The notes under the pieces: generated by a model
What the model saw: only the letters and a program-made list of their open reading frames with translations
Databases searched by the model: none
Told to the model about the DNA's origin: nothing
In this document: positions 42,136-51,736 of the stretch, piece by piece
How the letters are laid out: every line of letters begins with the position of its first letter
How positions within the stretch are numbered: position 1 is the stretch's first letter
Program-made: the position numbers and the translations under genes
Assembly (NCBI RefSeq): GCF_020080045.1
Contig: NZ_CP083451.1
Span: 2,170,001-2,234,000, forward strand
From: Comamonas odontotermitis
GTDB lineage: Bacteria; Pseudomonadota; Gammaproteobacteria; Burkholderiales; Burkholderiaceae_C
DNA length: 64,000 nt
Reading direction: 5' to 3'

Positions 42136-43476
42136 ATGACACCTCACCAATGGCTGAATCGCGTGGCAAGCCTGATTGCCGCATCCCTTTTGCTTGCCAG
42201 TCATGCGCTCGCGGCGGACAAGGCGCCGCACCAGCAGTACCCTGATGCCGCAGCCAGCGACCCTGTCAAGCTGGGATGGATGGCGGGCTCCCCTCCCCCT
42301 GCAGATCGCATTCTGCGGTTTGATGATGGCTCGTATTTCCGCTTTCCCGCCATGCGCTGGAGTGTCTCGCACTTTCGCGAACTGATGCCCACAGTGAACG
42401 TCTCGCGTGGTCTCGGTCCCGCAACGTCGCTATCACGGGCATTGCGCGAAGACATTGACCGACTGGAGTTCAAGCGCCTTGACTCCGGCGAGAAGATGAC
42501 CTGGAGCGAATCGCTGCAAGCCAACTACACCGATGGCATCGTGGTGCTGCACCAAGGCCGCATCGTCTATGAGCGCTATTTTGGCGCCCTCCAGCCAGAT
42601 GGTCAGCATGGGGCAATGTCAGTAACAAAGTCCTTCGTGGGAACACTGGCGACCATGCTCGTTGCCGAGGGGCGGTTGGATCCAGCGCGCAAAGTGGCGG
42701 AATATGTACCGGAACTCGCCTCTTCGGCTTTTGGTAGCGCAACCGTGCGCCAGATCATGGACATGACCACTGGCATCCAGTTCAGCGAAGACTACGCTGA
42801 CCCCAACGCTGAGGTCTGGGCCCATGCGGCAGCCGGCAACCCGCTGCCCAAACCCAAGGACTTTACCGGTCCGCGCACCTACTACGAATTTCTGAGAACA
42901 GTGAAACCGCAAGGCTTGCACGGTGAAGCATTCGGCTACCGTACGGCCAATACCGATGCCCTTGGCTGGATCATTGCGCGGGTTACCGGACAGTCCGTAG
43001 CACGGCTATTGTCAGACCGCATCTGGAGCCAGTTGGGTGCAGAGCAAGATGCTTATATGTCCGTCGACTCCATCGGAACGCCTTTTGCAGGCGGCGGCCT
43101 CAATACGGGCCTGCGCGACCTCGCCCGCTTTGGCGAAATGATTCGCAACAATGGCTTCTACAACGGCAGACAGATCGTCCAGGCGGCAGCTATCGAAGAC
43201 ATTCGCAAAGGTGGAAAACCCTCAGACTTCGCGAAAGCTGGCTACCAACTCCTCCATGGCTGGACTTACCGCAACATGTGGTGGATCACGCACAATGAAC
43301 ACGGCGCCTTTGCCGCGCGTGGCGTACACGGCCAAACGATCTATGTCGACCCCAAGGCGGAAATGGTCATCGCCCGGTATGGATCACACCCCGTCGCCGG
43401 AAATGCGGCCAACGATCCCACGTCCCTGCCAGCATTCCATGCACTCGCGCTGCATTTGATGGCACACTCACGCTGA
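42136..43476 (+). CDS. Exported serine hydrolase of the beta-lactamase/class C fold
   Basis: A 446-residue protein with a signal peptide (ending SHALAA) and a beta-lactamase-family catalytic domain. The nucleophile motif is S162-V-T-K165 in MSVTKSFVGTLATMLV; the tyrosine motif is in FGYRTANTDALGWI; the third element is in RGVHGQTIYVDP. This pattern fits the group that includes 6-aminohexanoate-dimer hydrolase and EstB-type esterases rather than true beta-lactamases. The substrate is unknown. It lies apart from its neighbours and is likely a single gene. Confidence 0.85.
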   Translation: MTPHQWLNRVASLIAASLLLASHALAADKAPHQQYPDAAASDPVKLGWMAGSPPPADRILRFDDGSYFRFPAMRWSVSHFRELMPTVNVSRGLGPATSLSRALREDIDRLEFKRLDSGEKMTWSESLQANYTDGIVVLHQGRIVYERYFGALQPDGQHGAMSVTKSFVGTLATMLVAEGRLDPARKVAEYVPELASSAFGSATVRQIMDMTTGIQFSEDYADPNAEVWAHAAAGNPLPKPKDFTGPRTYYEFLRTVKPQGLHGEAFGYRTANTDALGWIIARVTGQSVARLLSDRIWSQLGAEQDAYMSVDSIGTPFAGGGLNTGLRDLARFGEMIRNNGFYNGRQIVQAAAIEDIRKGGKPSDFAKAGYQLLHGWTYRNMWWITHNEHGAFAARGVHGQTIYVDPKAEMVIARYGSHPVAGNAANDPTSLPAFHALALHLMAHSR

Positions 43477-43694
43477 CAAATTCCACACCTCTGTCGGCAA
43501 AGACAGCCGACACGGCCACCTGGTGATGAAGGCCTAAATCAACGGTGAGAGATTGCAGCAAATGCTGGGGCTCCCATCCCGACAAGGCTGTAAATTCCAC
43601 CATCCCCAAAAAAATAGAACCTCTCCGTGCCGCCATGGCACAGGGGAAGCTCTTTCCAGACACATCATCGGCTCATCAACAAATTGGCATAAAA

Positions 43695-44072
43695 ATGAAA
43701 AAATTTCTCATTGCCTCACTTGCCTTGTTCTCTCTGGTTCGACCAACTCCATCGCTCGCCGACAACGTCAATGGGAAAACCATATACCTTCAGCGCTGCG
43801 CCATGTGCCACGGTACCGATTTGAAAGGAACAGGCGCGCTGGCCAGGAAGAGCACGCCTCCAACCCCTGACCTGACACCCCCCGCGTTCAAAAAACGGCT
43901 CAACGACTACCCCGGCGTCATTGTTTCATCCGTGGTGCTTCGCCCCAATGGCGATTTGATCCCTAGAACATTGCAGGAGAACGGAGTGAAGCTCGCGCCG
44001 TTCAATTGGAGAAACAAGGACCTTCGCGATCTGCATCAATACATGAGCGGAGAGATTTCAAGAAGCCGCTGA
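43695..44072 (+). CDS. Small exported c-type cytochrome
   Basis: A 125-residue periplasmic protein: a signal peptide (MKKFLIASLALFSLVRPTPSLA) and one haem-c site CAMCH in IYLQRCAMCHGTDLKGTG. A methionine that could be the sixth ligand lies in LHQYMSG near the C-terminus. The start at 43695 is fixed by the signal peptide; the frame is open from 43545. It follows the serine hydrolase by 218 bp. Electron partners are unknown. Confidence 0.85.
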   Translation: MKKFLIASLALFSLVRPTPSLADNVNGKTIYLQRCAMCHGTDLKGTGALARKSTPPTPDLTPPAFKKRLNDYPGVIVSSVVLRPNGDLIPRTLQENGVKLAPFNWRNKDLRDLHQYMSGEISRSR

Positions 44073-44172
44073 CTTGCATGCCGCATCACATCCACCCCGA
44101 GCCTCGCTTTTCCATTGTGCCGGGTCGGCTGTGAAGATTTTGCCCGCGCGCGCCTGAACCGCGCCTAGACGC

Positions 44173-44538
44173 CTACGCTTCGCCAGAATCAGATGGCATT
44201 CCGTCCACACCAAAGGCCACGCCAAGCTGTTCCAGCTTCGCACGCGCCTCATGGTGCACCACGCCGCGTTTGCTGGTGTCCTTTTCCAGCAACCGAAAAA
44301 GAGTGTGCTTGCCAACATTGGTATTGCGGATCACTTCCACACGCACACCCCAGAATTTGTCATTGGCGAAGCGGTCCAGAATGTCTGCATCGGCATCCGG
44401 ATTCATCGCTGCAGTGGCCCGAATTGCCTGGTTAGGATCAGTCAGAAATGGCTCCAGCTCTGCAGTGCTTGCTGCACCACATGCGGCGATGTAACGCTTT
44501 TGCTCTGCGGCTTTCTGCTCAGGTGTCTTTTTTGCCAT
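44173..44538 (-). CDS. Small helical-repeat protein (LRV/HEAT-like)
   Basis: A 121-residue cytoplasmic protein with a basic N-terminus (MAKKTPEQKAAEQKRY) and two or three helical repeats of the leucine-rich-variant or HEAT kind: FLTDPNQAIRATAAMNPDADADILDRFANDKFWGVRVEVIRNTNVGKHTLFRLLEKD in overlapping units. The start at 44538 has GGAG 8 bases upstream. Function unknown; such repeats usually bind proteins. Confidence 0.7.
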   Translation of the reverse strand: MAKKTPEQKAAEQKRYIAACGAASTAELEPFLTDPNQAIRATAAMNPDADADILDRFANDKFWGVRVEVIRNTNVGKHTLFRLLEKDTSKRGVVHHEARAKLEQLGVAFGVDGMPSDSGEA

Positions 44539-44730
44539 CGGTTTCTCCGAGAAATGGGATGTTCTATCCTCAGGACTGCTCTTGCAGCAGAGCATAAGCC
44601 TGGAAGCCTGCGCCTTTGGAATGGCCAATAGGCCGCCACCCCACTTTCAGTAACTTCGCCACTCGCGGATCGAATTGCAATGTAGAATCTCCCCCGCATG
44701 CCGTGATGTTGCTTTTCAAGGCATGCAGAC

Positions 44731-44804
44731 GCGGGTGTCGTTCAATGGTAGGACTCTTGCTTCCCAAGCAAATAACGTGGGTTCGATTCCCATCACCCGC
44801 TCCA
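44731..44804 (+). tRNA. glyU: tRNA-Gly (anticodon CCC)
   Basis: A full cloverleaf can be folded: acceptor GCGGGTG with CACCCGC, discriminator T, D-arm with TTCAATGGTA, anticodon loop TTCCCAA, T-arm GTGGGTTCGATTCCCAT and encoded CCA. The 3' end is the integration site of a genomic island (direct repeat at 52975-52993). Confidence 0.93.
44786..44804. repeat. Island attachment site in the tRNA-Gly 3' end
   Basis: ATTCCCATCACCCGCTCCA, exactly repeated at 52975-52993, 8.2 kb away. Confidence 0.85.
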
Positions 44805-44838
44805 AAAAAGCATATCCAGAAATCTCTGAACCTCTCTC

Positions 44839-44869
44839 AAGCCCACGAATAGTGGGCTTTATTGTTTTT
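44839..44869 (+). terminator. Terminator just downstream of the tRNA, inside the island
   Basis: AAGCCCAC, GAATA loop, GTGGGCTT, then TATTGTTTTT. Confidence 0.8.
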
Positions 44870-44976
44870 AGTACGTGCATCTACGCACCTTGGATGATAT
44901 AGACATACCCCAAGCATGGGGGTATCTTTGAGGGCATCTTCAAAAGTGATCGAGGGAAGCCCTTCGAAAGCCCCCC

Positions 44977-45034
44977 ATGCAGACCCCCATGCTCTCCCCT
45001 TCTACGGTTCAGAACGCAAAGCCTAAGACCAAAC
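44977..45034 (+). pseudogene. 5' stump of the island tyrosine integrase
   Basis: A reading frame from ATG 44977 (or 44989) gives MLSPSTVQNAKPKTK, the typical opening of P4-type phage integrases (DUF4102 N-terminus). It begins about 170 bp after the tRNA, where such an integrase gene is expected. It is cut at 45034 by the end of an IS3-family element. No remaining integrase sequence appears on the other side of that element. Confidence 0.6.
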
Positions 45035-46710
45035 TGTTGATTTCCACGCAAACCTGACCCACCGGGGATGCGGATAAAAACTTGGACTGGTTTACGCCGC
45101 AAGTCCAAGGCTCGCCCGGTATTCAACAGGGCTGAGAGAGCCAAGGGATATCTTGATCCGCTTCTCGTTGTACCAGCGGATGTACGAGTCGACCACCTCA
45201 ATGAACTGCTCGATGGTCGTGCCCTTCCAGTCCCGAGGATAGAACAACTCGTTCTTGAGGCGGCCGAAGAAGCCTTCGCAAGCCGCGTTGTCAGGAGAGC
45301 AGGCCTTGCGAGACATCGAGCGGGTGAGGTTCGCCTCGCTCATCCTAGAGAGCCAGCCTGGCCAACGGTAGTGGCCACCACGATCAGAGTGGACCACTGG
45401 ACGATCGCTTGTGTCTGCCACTGTCTCAATAGCTGCATCCAGCATTGAGTTGACCAGCTCTGCGTCCGGGCTCGTTCCAATGGTCCAGCTCACCACCATG
45501 CCGTCGAAGCAATCGATGATGGGTGACAGGTACACCTTGCCTGCTGGGATCTGGAATTCTGTAATGTCCGTGAGCCACTTTTCATTTGGGGTGGCCGCCT
45601 GGAAGTCACGGTTGATGATGTTATCTGGTGCCGGGCTGATCTCGCCGAGGTAGGACGCGAACCTGCGCCGCTTGGGCTTTGCGACGACCAGATTCTCTTG
45701 CTTCATCAGCCGCTGCACCACTTTCTCGGAGATCGGGCCTTGCTCTCTGGCCAGAGAGGCTTGCAGCCTGCGGTAGCCGTAGCAGCGGTGGTTGGACTCA
45801 AAGATCTCGGTAAGGGACTGGCGCACCACAAGGTACTTGTCGCCGACCACTGTGCGGGACCGATGGTAGAAGTACGAGCTGCGTGCAAGACCCAACTGTG
45901 CGAGGAGCTCTGGCAGGCGGTAGTGCTCCTTGAGGGCGTCAATCAGCAGTGTCTTCTCCCGGTTGGACAGGAGCTGCAGATCGACGCCCAGACCTTTTTT
46001 TAACAGTTCATTGGCCTTGTTCAAGAGGTCCTGCTCAAGGCGCAGTTGCCTGACTTCGCGGCGCAGTATCTCAACCTGGCGCTCGAGTTCTTCGCGCTCT
46101 CGCTCCTGCGGTGATTGATCGGTGTGTTTCATTGATGCGGGTGCCTCACGTCCCAGCAGCTGGTTCTTCCAGTTGTACAACGTTGGCCGGCATACGCCGA
46201 ACTTATCAGCCACTGTTTGCGCACTTTGCTGCCGAGTGCAAAGCTCCATGACTCCCGCTTGCTTCAAGCTCTCGGGATACCTTCGTTGACCCACACTGCT
46301 AACCAGAGCCCTTCTGGCCTCAGGGAATGCCTCACGCACCCATTTGGTAAGCGTTCCACGACCGGGGTAGCCCAGCGCCCTCATGGTGGCCGCGATGCAT
46401 CGGTCATGGGTGAGGTAGTGCTCGATGGCTGCGGCCTTCTGCGCCTGCGAGAACTTCGGTTCACGGCCTGCGTAGCCAGCGGACAAGTCGAGCTTGAGTT
46501 GGTACTCGTTGTACCAACCCTTCAAAGAATTCTTCGTCGGATAGCCCAGCTGCCGGATGGTGGGCCTGACGCGCTTGCCCAGCTTGATGTAGAGCTCAAC
46601 GGCTCGGATTCGATCTTCGTAGGAATACATGAACTACCTCCTGGTAGTCCAAGTTTTCGTCCGCATCCCCTCCCGGGGGCTACTGGGTCATTTCTGCGTG
46701 GAAATCAACA
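45035..46710 (-). mobile_element. IS3-family insertion sequence, single-ORF type
   Basis: A 1676-bp element with inverted ends TGTTGATTTCCACGCA at both termini, extended by GGGGATGCGGA..AAAACTTGGACT inside. No target duplication is seen (AAAC on one side, CCAT on the other), which suggests a deletion next to it after insertion. Confidence 0.85.
45092..46630 (-). CDS. IS3-family transposase, OrfA and OrfB in one frame
   Basis: A 512-residue transposase. The N-terminal part has helix-turn-helix units (VRPTIRQLGYPTKNSLKGWYNEY and QTVADKFGVCRPTLYNWKNQL), then a coiled coil (EREELERQVEILRREVRQLRL), then the catalytic DDE domain: EKWLTDITEF (D), VVHSDRGGHYRW (D), DNAACEGFFGRLKNEL (E) and YIRWYNEKRIKISLG. 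Frame and catalytic residues are intact, so it may be active. Unlike the element at 8386 it needs no frameshift. Confidence 0.9.
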   Translation of the reverse strand: MYSYEDRIRAVELYIKLGKRVRPTIRQLGYPTKNSLKGWYNEYQLKLDLSAGYAGREPKFSQAQKAAAIEHYLTHDRCIAATMRALGYPGRGTLTKWVREAFPEARRALVSSVGQRRYPESLKQAGVMELCTRQQSAQTVADKFGVCRPTLYNWKNQLLGREAPASMKHTDQSPQEREREELERQVEILRREVRQLRLEQDLLNKANELLKKGLGVDLQLLSNREKTLLIDALKEHYRLPELLAQLGLARSSYFYHRSRTVVGDKYLVVRQSLTEIFESNHRCYGYRRLQASLAREQGPISEKVVQRLMKQENLVVAKPKRRRFASYLGEISPAPDNIINRDFQAATPNEKWLTDITEFQIPAGKVYLSPIIDCFDGMVVSWTIGTSPDAELVNSMLDAAIETVADTSDRPVVHSDRGGHYRWPGWLSRMSEANLTRSMSRKACSPDNAACEGFFGRLKNELFYPRDWKGTTIEQFIEVVDSYIRWYNEKRIKISLGSLSPVEYRASLGLAA

Positions 46711-47029
46711 CCATTAGCGGTCTTGGCTTAAAAATTCTCTGAACTTGCCAGACGTGAAATCAAAGATGCAATGAACAGGTCAGACCAGCAGCAGGCAAGC
46801 TCGATTGTTGCACTGTGAGTCGCAAGACATCACGGGATTTGAAAGGGGCCCTGCTGCGCGGTTTGTTTCTTGGGGCGCACACCAGGTGCACAACCCCGTC
46901 TGTAGATGTGCAGTCTGTTCCTCGTTTTACGCCTCTTGAACACCACGGCATTCAGGTCTATCAAAAAGAAAACCATCAGCGTTTTCTTTTATGGGAAGTC
47001 TCTGTAGTGCAACAAAGCCCCCGGCAACG
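46711..47029. other. Island segment with no recognised gene
   Basis: About 320 bp between the IS3-family element and the IS256 fragment. A 13-bp IS5-type terminal repeat TGCAACAAAGCCC lies at 47009-47020. Small frames here match nothing I know. Confidence 0.4.
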
Positions 47030-47500
47030 ACGCTACAGACCTGCATCGTGCACCTGATCCGCAACTCACTGGACTATGCCAGCTGGAAGGAACGCAAAGC
47101 GCTTGCAGCGGCGATCAAGCCGATCTACACGGCAGTGACTGCAGAAGCCGCACAGGAGACTCTGCAGGCGTTTGAATCAGGGCCCTGGAGGCAGAAGTTC
47201 CCCACGGTCGCCGCAGCCTGGCGCAGGGCTTGGGACCGGGTGATTCCGTTCTTCGCGTTCCTACCCGAGATCCGGCGCGTGATCTACAAGACCAACGCCA
47301 TTGAGAGCGTGAATGCGCAGCTTCGAAAGATCATCAAGACGCGTGGACACTTCCCGAGTGATGATGCTGCGACCAAGCTGATCTGGCTGGCGCTGCGCAA
47401 CATCACGGCCGACTGGGCCAGAGCCGCACCGCACTGGAAAGCGGCGACGAACCAGTTTGCGATGTTGTTTGAAGAGCGATTTACAACAACTGGACGCTAG
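47030..47500 (+). pseudogene. C-terminal fragment of an IS256-family transposase
   Basis: About 157 residues of the C-terminal half: TLQTCIVHLIRNSLDYASWK, AWRRAWDRVIPFFAF, VIYKTNAIESVNAQLRKIIKTRG and LIWLALRNITADW. The N-terminal half with most of the catalytic site is gone, replaced at 47020-47030 by IS5-type end sequence. A likely IS256 terminal repeat (ACACAGAAATTCTGACAGGC) lies at 47550-47570. Confidence 0.85.
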
Positions 47501-47684
47501 AATTTAGAAGTGGCTTCAATGTGTCACTACCTTGTGCAAACGCTTCGCACACAGAAATTCTGACAGGCTCGATTTAATCGAAAGCATCAACGAACAGGCC
47601 CGCCGTCCGCTCTGAAACTGTCTTGGAAACAGGGCAACGACCCATCCAACTGCTTTCGTCACCATGTACTGCCTTCTAGGAAGC

Positions 47685-47948
47685 GCTTGCCATGCGCCTT
47701 CTGACGTGGCCTGGTCAGATAGAACTGGATGGCTGCATCTGAGAACGTGTAGCTACGCCCGCGTTTGCCGCTAGGCGGCCAGCCACTACGTGTCCCTATC
47801 GAGCCAGATAGTCAAATCCCCTCGCGCCTTCAACGCTGCGTTGTATGTCTTCCACCTCGTTGTGCAGTACTCACCCCGCCCCCAGCTCGTCTCACTCATC
47901 TCCTGAGCCTACCGCAGCTGGAACCGGGATTTATACAACAACGCCACA
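47685..47948 (-). pseudogene. N-terminal fragment of an IS5-family transposase
   Basis: Read on the minus strand from the terminal repeat at 47929-47948: WKTYNAALKARGDLTIWLDRD with stop codons and shifts soon after. It is the same kind of element as the remnant at 27839-28587. Confidence 0.65.
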
Positions 47949-48013
47949 GAGTTATGCAAAAAGCTTTTTTGAAAAAAATTTCATACTCTTTAAAGGCGTT
48001 GAATATTCACGAA

Positions 48014-49906
48014 CTATTTTCCATACATCTCGATTTCGGATATTCCTAAATTTGAATCATCAGAAGAGAAAGCTATTTGAAAATATCTCGCATTGGAATT
48101 TTGCACAGAATAATAAATAGGAGCCAGGTTGGAGACGTGCGCTTCATACATGGCAAGACCACCTATAAAACTATTCGGATCATTGCTCGCCGTAACGGTA
48201 AGTGTCCCGGTCTTATTGTTGGAGCCTGTTACTGGCGTTATTCTTACCCCAGATACTATATTATTATTCGATCCCATATCAACAATTAATCGAACCTGAT
48301 TACTGTTGTTGCTATAAAACCAGGCACCTCCGTTTGTTGGAGGGTAGAATTTCCCATTGCTTAGAATAGATTTCAAATTAGCAGAAGTGCCAGGTGCGTA
48401 AATGCTTAAAGGATTTAAATAATAAGGAACAGAGCTACTATTGGACGAATATTTTGCGGCTTTTATAGCAAAACCATGATCATAGTACCCAGTCGCAACC
48501 ATATTTTCTCTAATAAATTGTTCTCGTTGGATTGGCCGTGTAGAGGAGTTACCATATCGAGATGCTATTGCTGCCACAATTGGCGCAGCATAAGATGTTC
48601 CAGTGGAAAGGCGTTGAGCTCCGGTACTATAACTGATACCAGGAATATCCTTAGCGGGTGCCCAGACCTCGATACACTCTCCCCAAGTCGGCCTTGACAC
48701 TGCGGAGTCGCTTGCAGGCACTCCTGGAATATCATTGGTTCCAGATAAGAAAACATTTCCAGTTGCATCAATACCACTCACCACCATGATTCCATCATTG
48801 ATCTGCGCGGTATTGCCGAATTGATTATTGTATGTATACGCGGTATAACATGCGTTCTGATCGTAATTACCAGACGAATTAGTGATAAAAAATCTATTAG
48901 AAGCTTGCCGTAAAGTCCAGCCCCAAAGATTCGTTGCAAGCAATGCTGACTGATTTTTTTCTACAGTGCTCTGATAGTCGAAGATTGCCTGATTTGATGA
49001 AAGCGCCAATGAAGAAAATTCAGAAGAATCCTCTGAATTTCGAGCTGCAAGTTGCAATGCCCAAAAAATCTTATCTTGTGTAGATGTAGCAGTGGACGGA
49101 TCCCAATCAATATTATTGAAATCTTTATTATAGAGCTTTACATTTTGACCGGGATTGATTCCTCGCACAACATTTCCCCTGCCACCAACAACAGAAAGAA
49201 TGTGAGGTGTGTGATAGCGCTCAAAAATACTTGGATAGTGAGGATTACCCATCGGATTCGCATACTCTGTGAAATTCACGTCTGCAGTTAGCGCGGGGTG
49301 AGCTCCAGATGTGCCGCCATCTACAATGTAGACTCTATTTCCGGAGAAGGCAGTTGTTGTATTTACATAAGTTGATGGCCAACCAACAGGGACTGCCTTG
49401 GTTGACAATGAAGAAAATTCACTTTTACCAGAAAAGACGGCTCTATCTTTTCCTTCCACTTGTCGAATTTCACTTATCTTTTCATCATATCGTAATTTTT
49501 CAGCTTGAGCATCTGTTAACCACGCACTGAAAGCTGGGTTCAATAAGGACTCATATGCATTGACGAAAATTCCGCTGCCCTTCAATGCAACTTCGATTAT
49601 ATCCTGAAATACCTGAGGAATATTTACCCTTCCAGAATCTTCCTTGCCGTTCTTGACCTCATAGTTATAAAGATTGTCAGAAAGATTCAAGTCTTTCGCA
49701 ACATCAAATGCATAGAGAGTATTGAGTTCAATGCGATATAGAGTTTGCGAAGGAGCGCGAGAATCAGAATTGAATGGCTTGGATTCAACGGGTGCTTGCG
49801 CGTATATGATGGATAGTGGCTCTGCATTTTCAGGCCTATATTTTCCCGCATAAGCACTTTCAAGACAGCAACTAAAAATCATTGCCAATATGAGTTCTTT
49901 ATTCAT
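48014..49906 (-). CDS. Secreted subtilisin-like serine protease with discoidin-like C-terminus
   Basis: A 630-residue exported S8-family protease. Signal peptide 1-20; propeptide with an I9-inhibitor-like segment (about 95-155, LTDAQAEKLRYDEKISEIRQVEG); catalytic domain with D196 (VYIVDGG), H235 (YHTPHILSVVGG), oxyanion N347 (NSSGN) and S438 (STGTSYAAPIVAA). The histidine context is divergent (HTPHILS). After about 510 a C-terminal domain resembling F5/8 type C/discoidin modules (VRLIVDMGSNNNIVSGVRI..YFQIAFSSDDSNLGISEIEMYG) suggests binding to sugars or surfaces. It begins 20 bp after the stop of the upstream duplicated-domain gene, so the two form an operon. Strong AT bias marks it as island cargo. 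Confidence 0.88.
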   Translation of the reverse strand: MNKELILAMIFSCCLESAYAGKYRPENAEPLSIIYAQAPVESKPFNSDSRAPSQTLYRIELNTLYAFDVAKDLNLSDNLYNYEVKNGKEDSGRVNIPQVFQDIIEVALKGSGIFVNAYESLLNPAFSAWLTDAQAEKLRYDEKISEIRQVEGKDRAVFSGKSEFSSLSTKAVPVGWPSTYVNTTTAFSGNRVYIVDGGTSGAHPALTADVNFTEYANPMGNPHYPSIFERYHTPHILSVVGGRGNVVRGINPGQNVKLYNKDFNNIDWDPSTATSTQDKIFWALQLAARNSEDSSEFSSLALSSNQAIFDYQSTVEKNQSALLATNLWGWTLRQASNRFFITNSSGNYDQNACYTAYTYNNQFGNTAQINDGIMVVSGIDATGNVFLSGTNDIPGVPASDSAVSRPTWGECIEVWAPAKDIPGISYSTGAQRLSTGTSYAAPIVAAIASRYGNSSTRPIQREQFIRENMVATGYYDHGFAIKAAKYSSNSSSVPYYLNPLSIYAPGTSANLKSILSNGKFYPPTNGGAWFYSNNSNQVRLIVDMGSNNNIVSGVRITPVTGSNNKTGTLTVTASNDPNSFIGGLAMYEAHVSNLAPIYYSVQNSNARYFQIAFSSDDSNLGISEIEMYGK

Positions 49907-49926
49907 ATGCTTCTTTATTTAAAGTT

Positions 49927-51414
49927 CTATATACCTAGCACATTACCTAACGAATCTGTAAGTCTTCTAGCATTTCTACTTGCGCCGTTAATATTGCTGG
50001 TGAAATTTATCTCTTCGGCAGCAGAGGTGGTGCATCTAATTTTTTTATTTAAAACGTCACTAAATTCGCAAAAAATTTCGCCTTTAGAATCAGATATTCT
50101 ATTATTGGAGATGTTTTCCAGCTTGTATACTTTTTGAACGCTTGAAAAATACCAGTACCCGCGCAAACCATTCAGAGTGTTTGAGTCAGGGTTCAAATTA
50201 ATTCTTTTGATTAATTTCCCACTCTCCTTGGGAAATTCAATAAATCCATAATCAATATTATATTGTGCGCTATCAGAATTCTGAATTGCTATACGAGCAA
50301 AGCCTGCGGACTCTAAAAATTGAGCTTCTTGCGGAGGTCCACCGAAATAAATCCCATTTTGATACCTATTAATGGCAATACTAGTACCTCGTCCTCTATA
50401 CAGCTCGGAGCCCATATGAAAAGTAGAGGCTCCATTCTCAAGATAATTGTATATCTGAATTACAGCTAGACCATCTTGAACATCTAAGGAGATACCTCTA
50501 CCAGGCAACCCATTAAGCTCGTCAATTACAGCCCATATGCCGTTTGCAGGCATTAATCCAGACGAACTAGTCCCATCAATTCCAGCAAGCTCTTGCACAT
50601 CATTGACATATGCTCTTCTGAAACCTTGCGCTCCAACAATAGCATTGTCAAAACCTTTAAAATTATAAATTTTGTTACCTTCTATATTTGTTTTCAATAC
50701 ACCTGAATATTGTCCTGCAGTTCTTTTAAATTCAATCTCACCATTGCCAATGATTTTGTTTGACACTCTATCCATTATTTTTCCACTGCAAAAATAGTCA
50801 CCCATCTCATCTATTTGCTCGCAGCTTCCACCAATATCGATTTGGCTATTCAAGCCAACGCTTATGTACCCATTCGTACTACTGCTGGGTAAATTAAACT
50901 GAACAAACCAGTGCTCTCCAGCAGGTTTATTGTCCTCGAAAGGAAAAAAGCTGGCATTTAGCTTGCCCTCAATTGCATATAAAGGATCTGGTGCATTAAA
51001 TTGAAATCTTTGGATTTTTTTCTCTGCCTCGCCTGGCAGCTTTATTGTTCCGCTTATTCCGTCATTGAACTTTAATTGAATATCGCCAACTGGTTTATCT
51101 ACTTTTCCACTCTTTGCAGGCCCTCCAAAGTAAGGACCATCCTGATATGAATATATCTGACTATTGAACGTGGTATCTTTTAGCTCACCCAGAGCACTAT
51201 AGAATGTTGCTTGGCCATCATTTAAATATCCAAATAATTGCAAGTACATCATATTTTCTTGCACATCCAAAGATATTCCTCTGCCAGGCCTTCCATTTAA
51301 CTCTTCTGTTATTATCCAGGTGCCCGCCTGTGGCGTAAAAGCGCGTTGCGCTGTCGCCGACACTGATGCAAAGATTGCGATTGCAAGTAAAGATGTTTTC
51401 AAGAAAAGTCTCAT
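49927..51414 (-). CDS. Exported protein with an internally duplicated domain
   Basis: A 495-residue secreted protein. Signal peptide 1-22 (ending ASVSATA). Two copies of a domain of about 110 residues lie at 31-140 and 291-410: GTWIITEELNGRPGRGISLDVQ / GIWAVIDELNGLPGRGISLDVQ in pieces, then YLNDGQATFYSA / YLENGASTFHMG and YFGGP in both. A link region with a CEQ..YFC cysteine pair (about 198-209) and a C-terminal tail with another cysteine pair follow. I recognise the PGRGISLDVQ type as one seen in other secreted proteins, but it has no known function. The start at 51414 has AAAGG upstream. First gene of a two-gene unit with the subtilisin-like protease. Confidence 0.75.
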   Translation of the reverse strand: MRLFLKTSLLAIAIFASVSATAQRAFTPQAGTWIITEELNGRPGRGISLDVQENMMYLQLFGYLNDGQATFYSALGELKDTTFNSQIYSYQDGPYFGGPAKSGKVDKPVGDIQLKFNDGISGTIKLPGEAEKKIQRFQFNAPDPLYAIEGKLNASFFPFEDNKPAGEHWFVQFNLPSSSTNGYISVGLNSQIDIGGSCEQIDEMGDYFCSGKIMDRVSNKIIGNGEIEFKRTAGQYSGVLKTNIEGNKIYNFKGFDNAIVGAQGFRRAYVNDVQELAGIDGTSSSGLMPANGIWAVIDELNGLPGRGISLDVQDGLAVIQIYNYLENGASTFHMGSELYRGRGTSIAINRYQNGIYFGGPPQEAQFLESAGFARIAIQNSDSAQYNIDYGFIEFPKESGKLIKRINLNPDSNTLNGLRGYWYFSSVQKVYKLENISNNRISDSKGEIFCEFSDVLNKKIRCTTSAAEEINFTSNINGASRNARRLTDSLGNVLGI

Positions 51415-51736
51415 TTCAATACCTTTCAAAAGGGACTTAATCATAAAATGATAAGTCCATTTCAAGTAAATTTAATAAAAATATCAAATACACAATCTCA
51501 TGAGTTTTTACAAATTAATATATTGTTTTCATGAGTCATCTTTAAGATGCAAGCTCTTCTGCAGCTAAAACGCACAGGCTTGTCAATTTATTATATTTAT
51601 CAATTTTTTACCAGTTTGATATTTTTCAATCTATAGGGATTAACCCCATACAAAATAGTATCAAAACATGCATGAGGATCTATCCGGTCGTGCGCACACA
51701 CGGACTGCTACTGCAACGCCGAGCTCCTGCAGTCCA

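Noticed and set aside
43367..43663. Minus-strand 98-codon frame between the hydrolase and cytochrome genes
   Set aside because: Overlaps the end of the hydrolase gene, has no ribosome site and no family signature.
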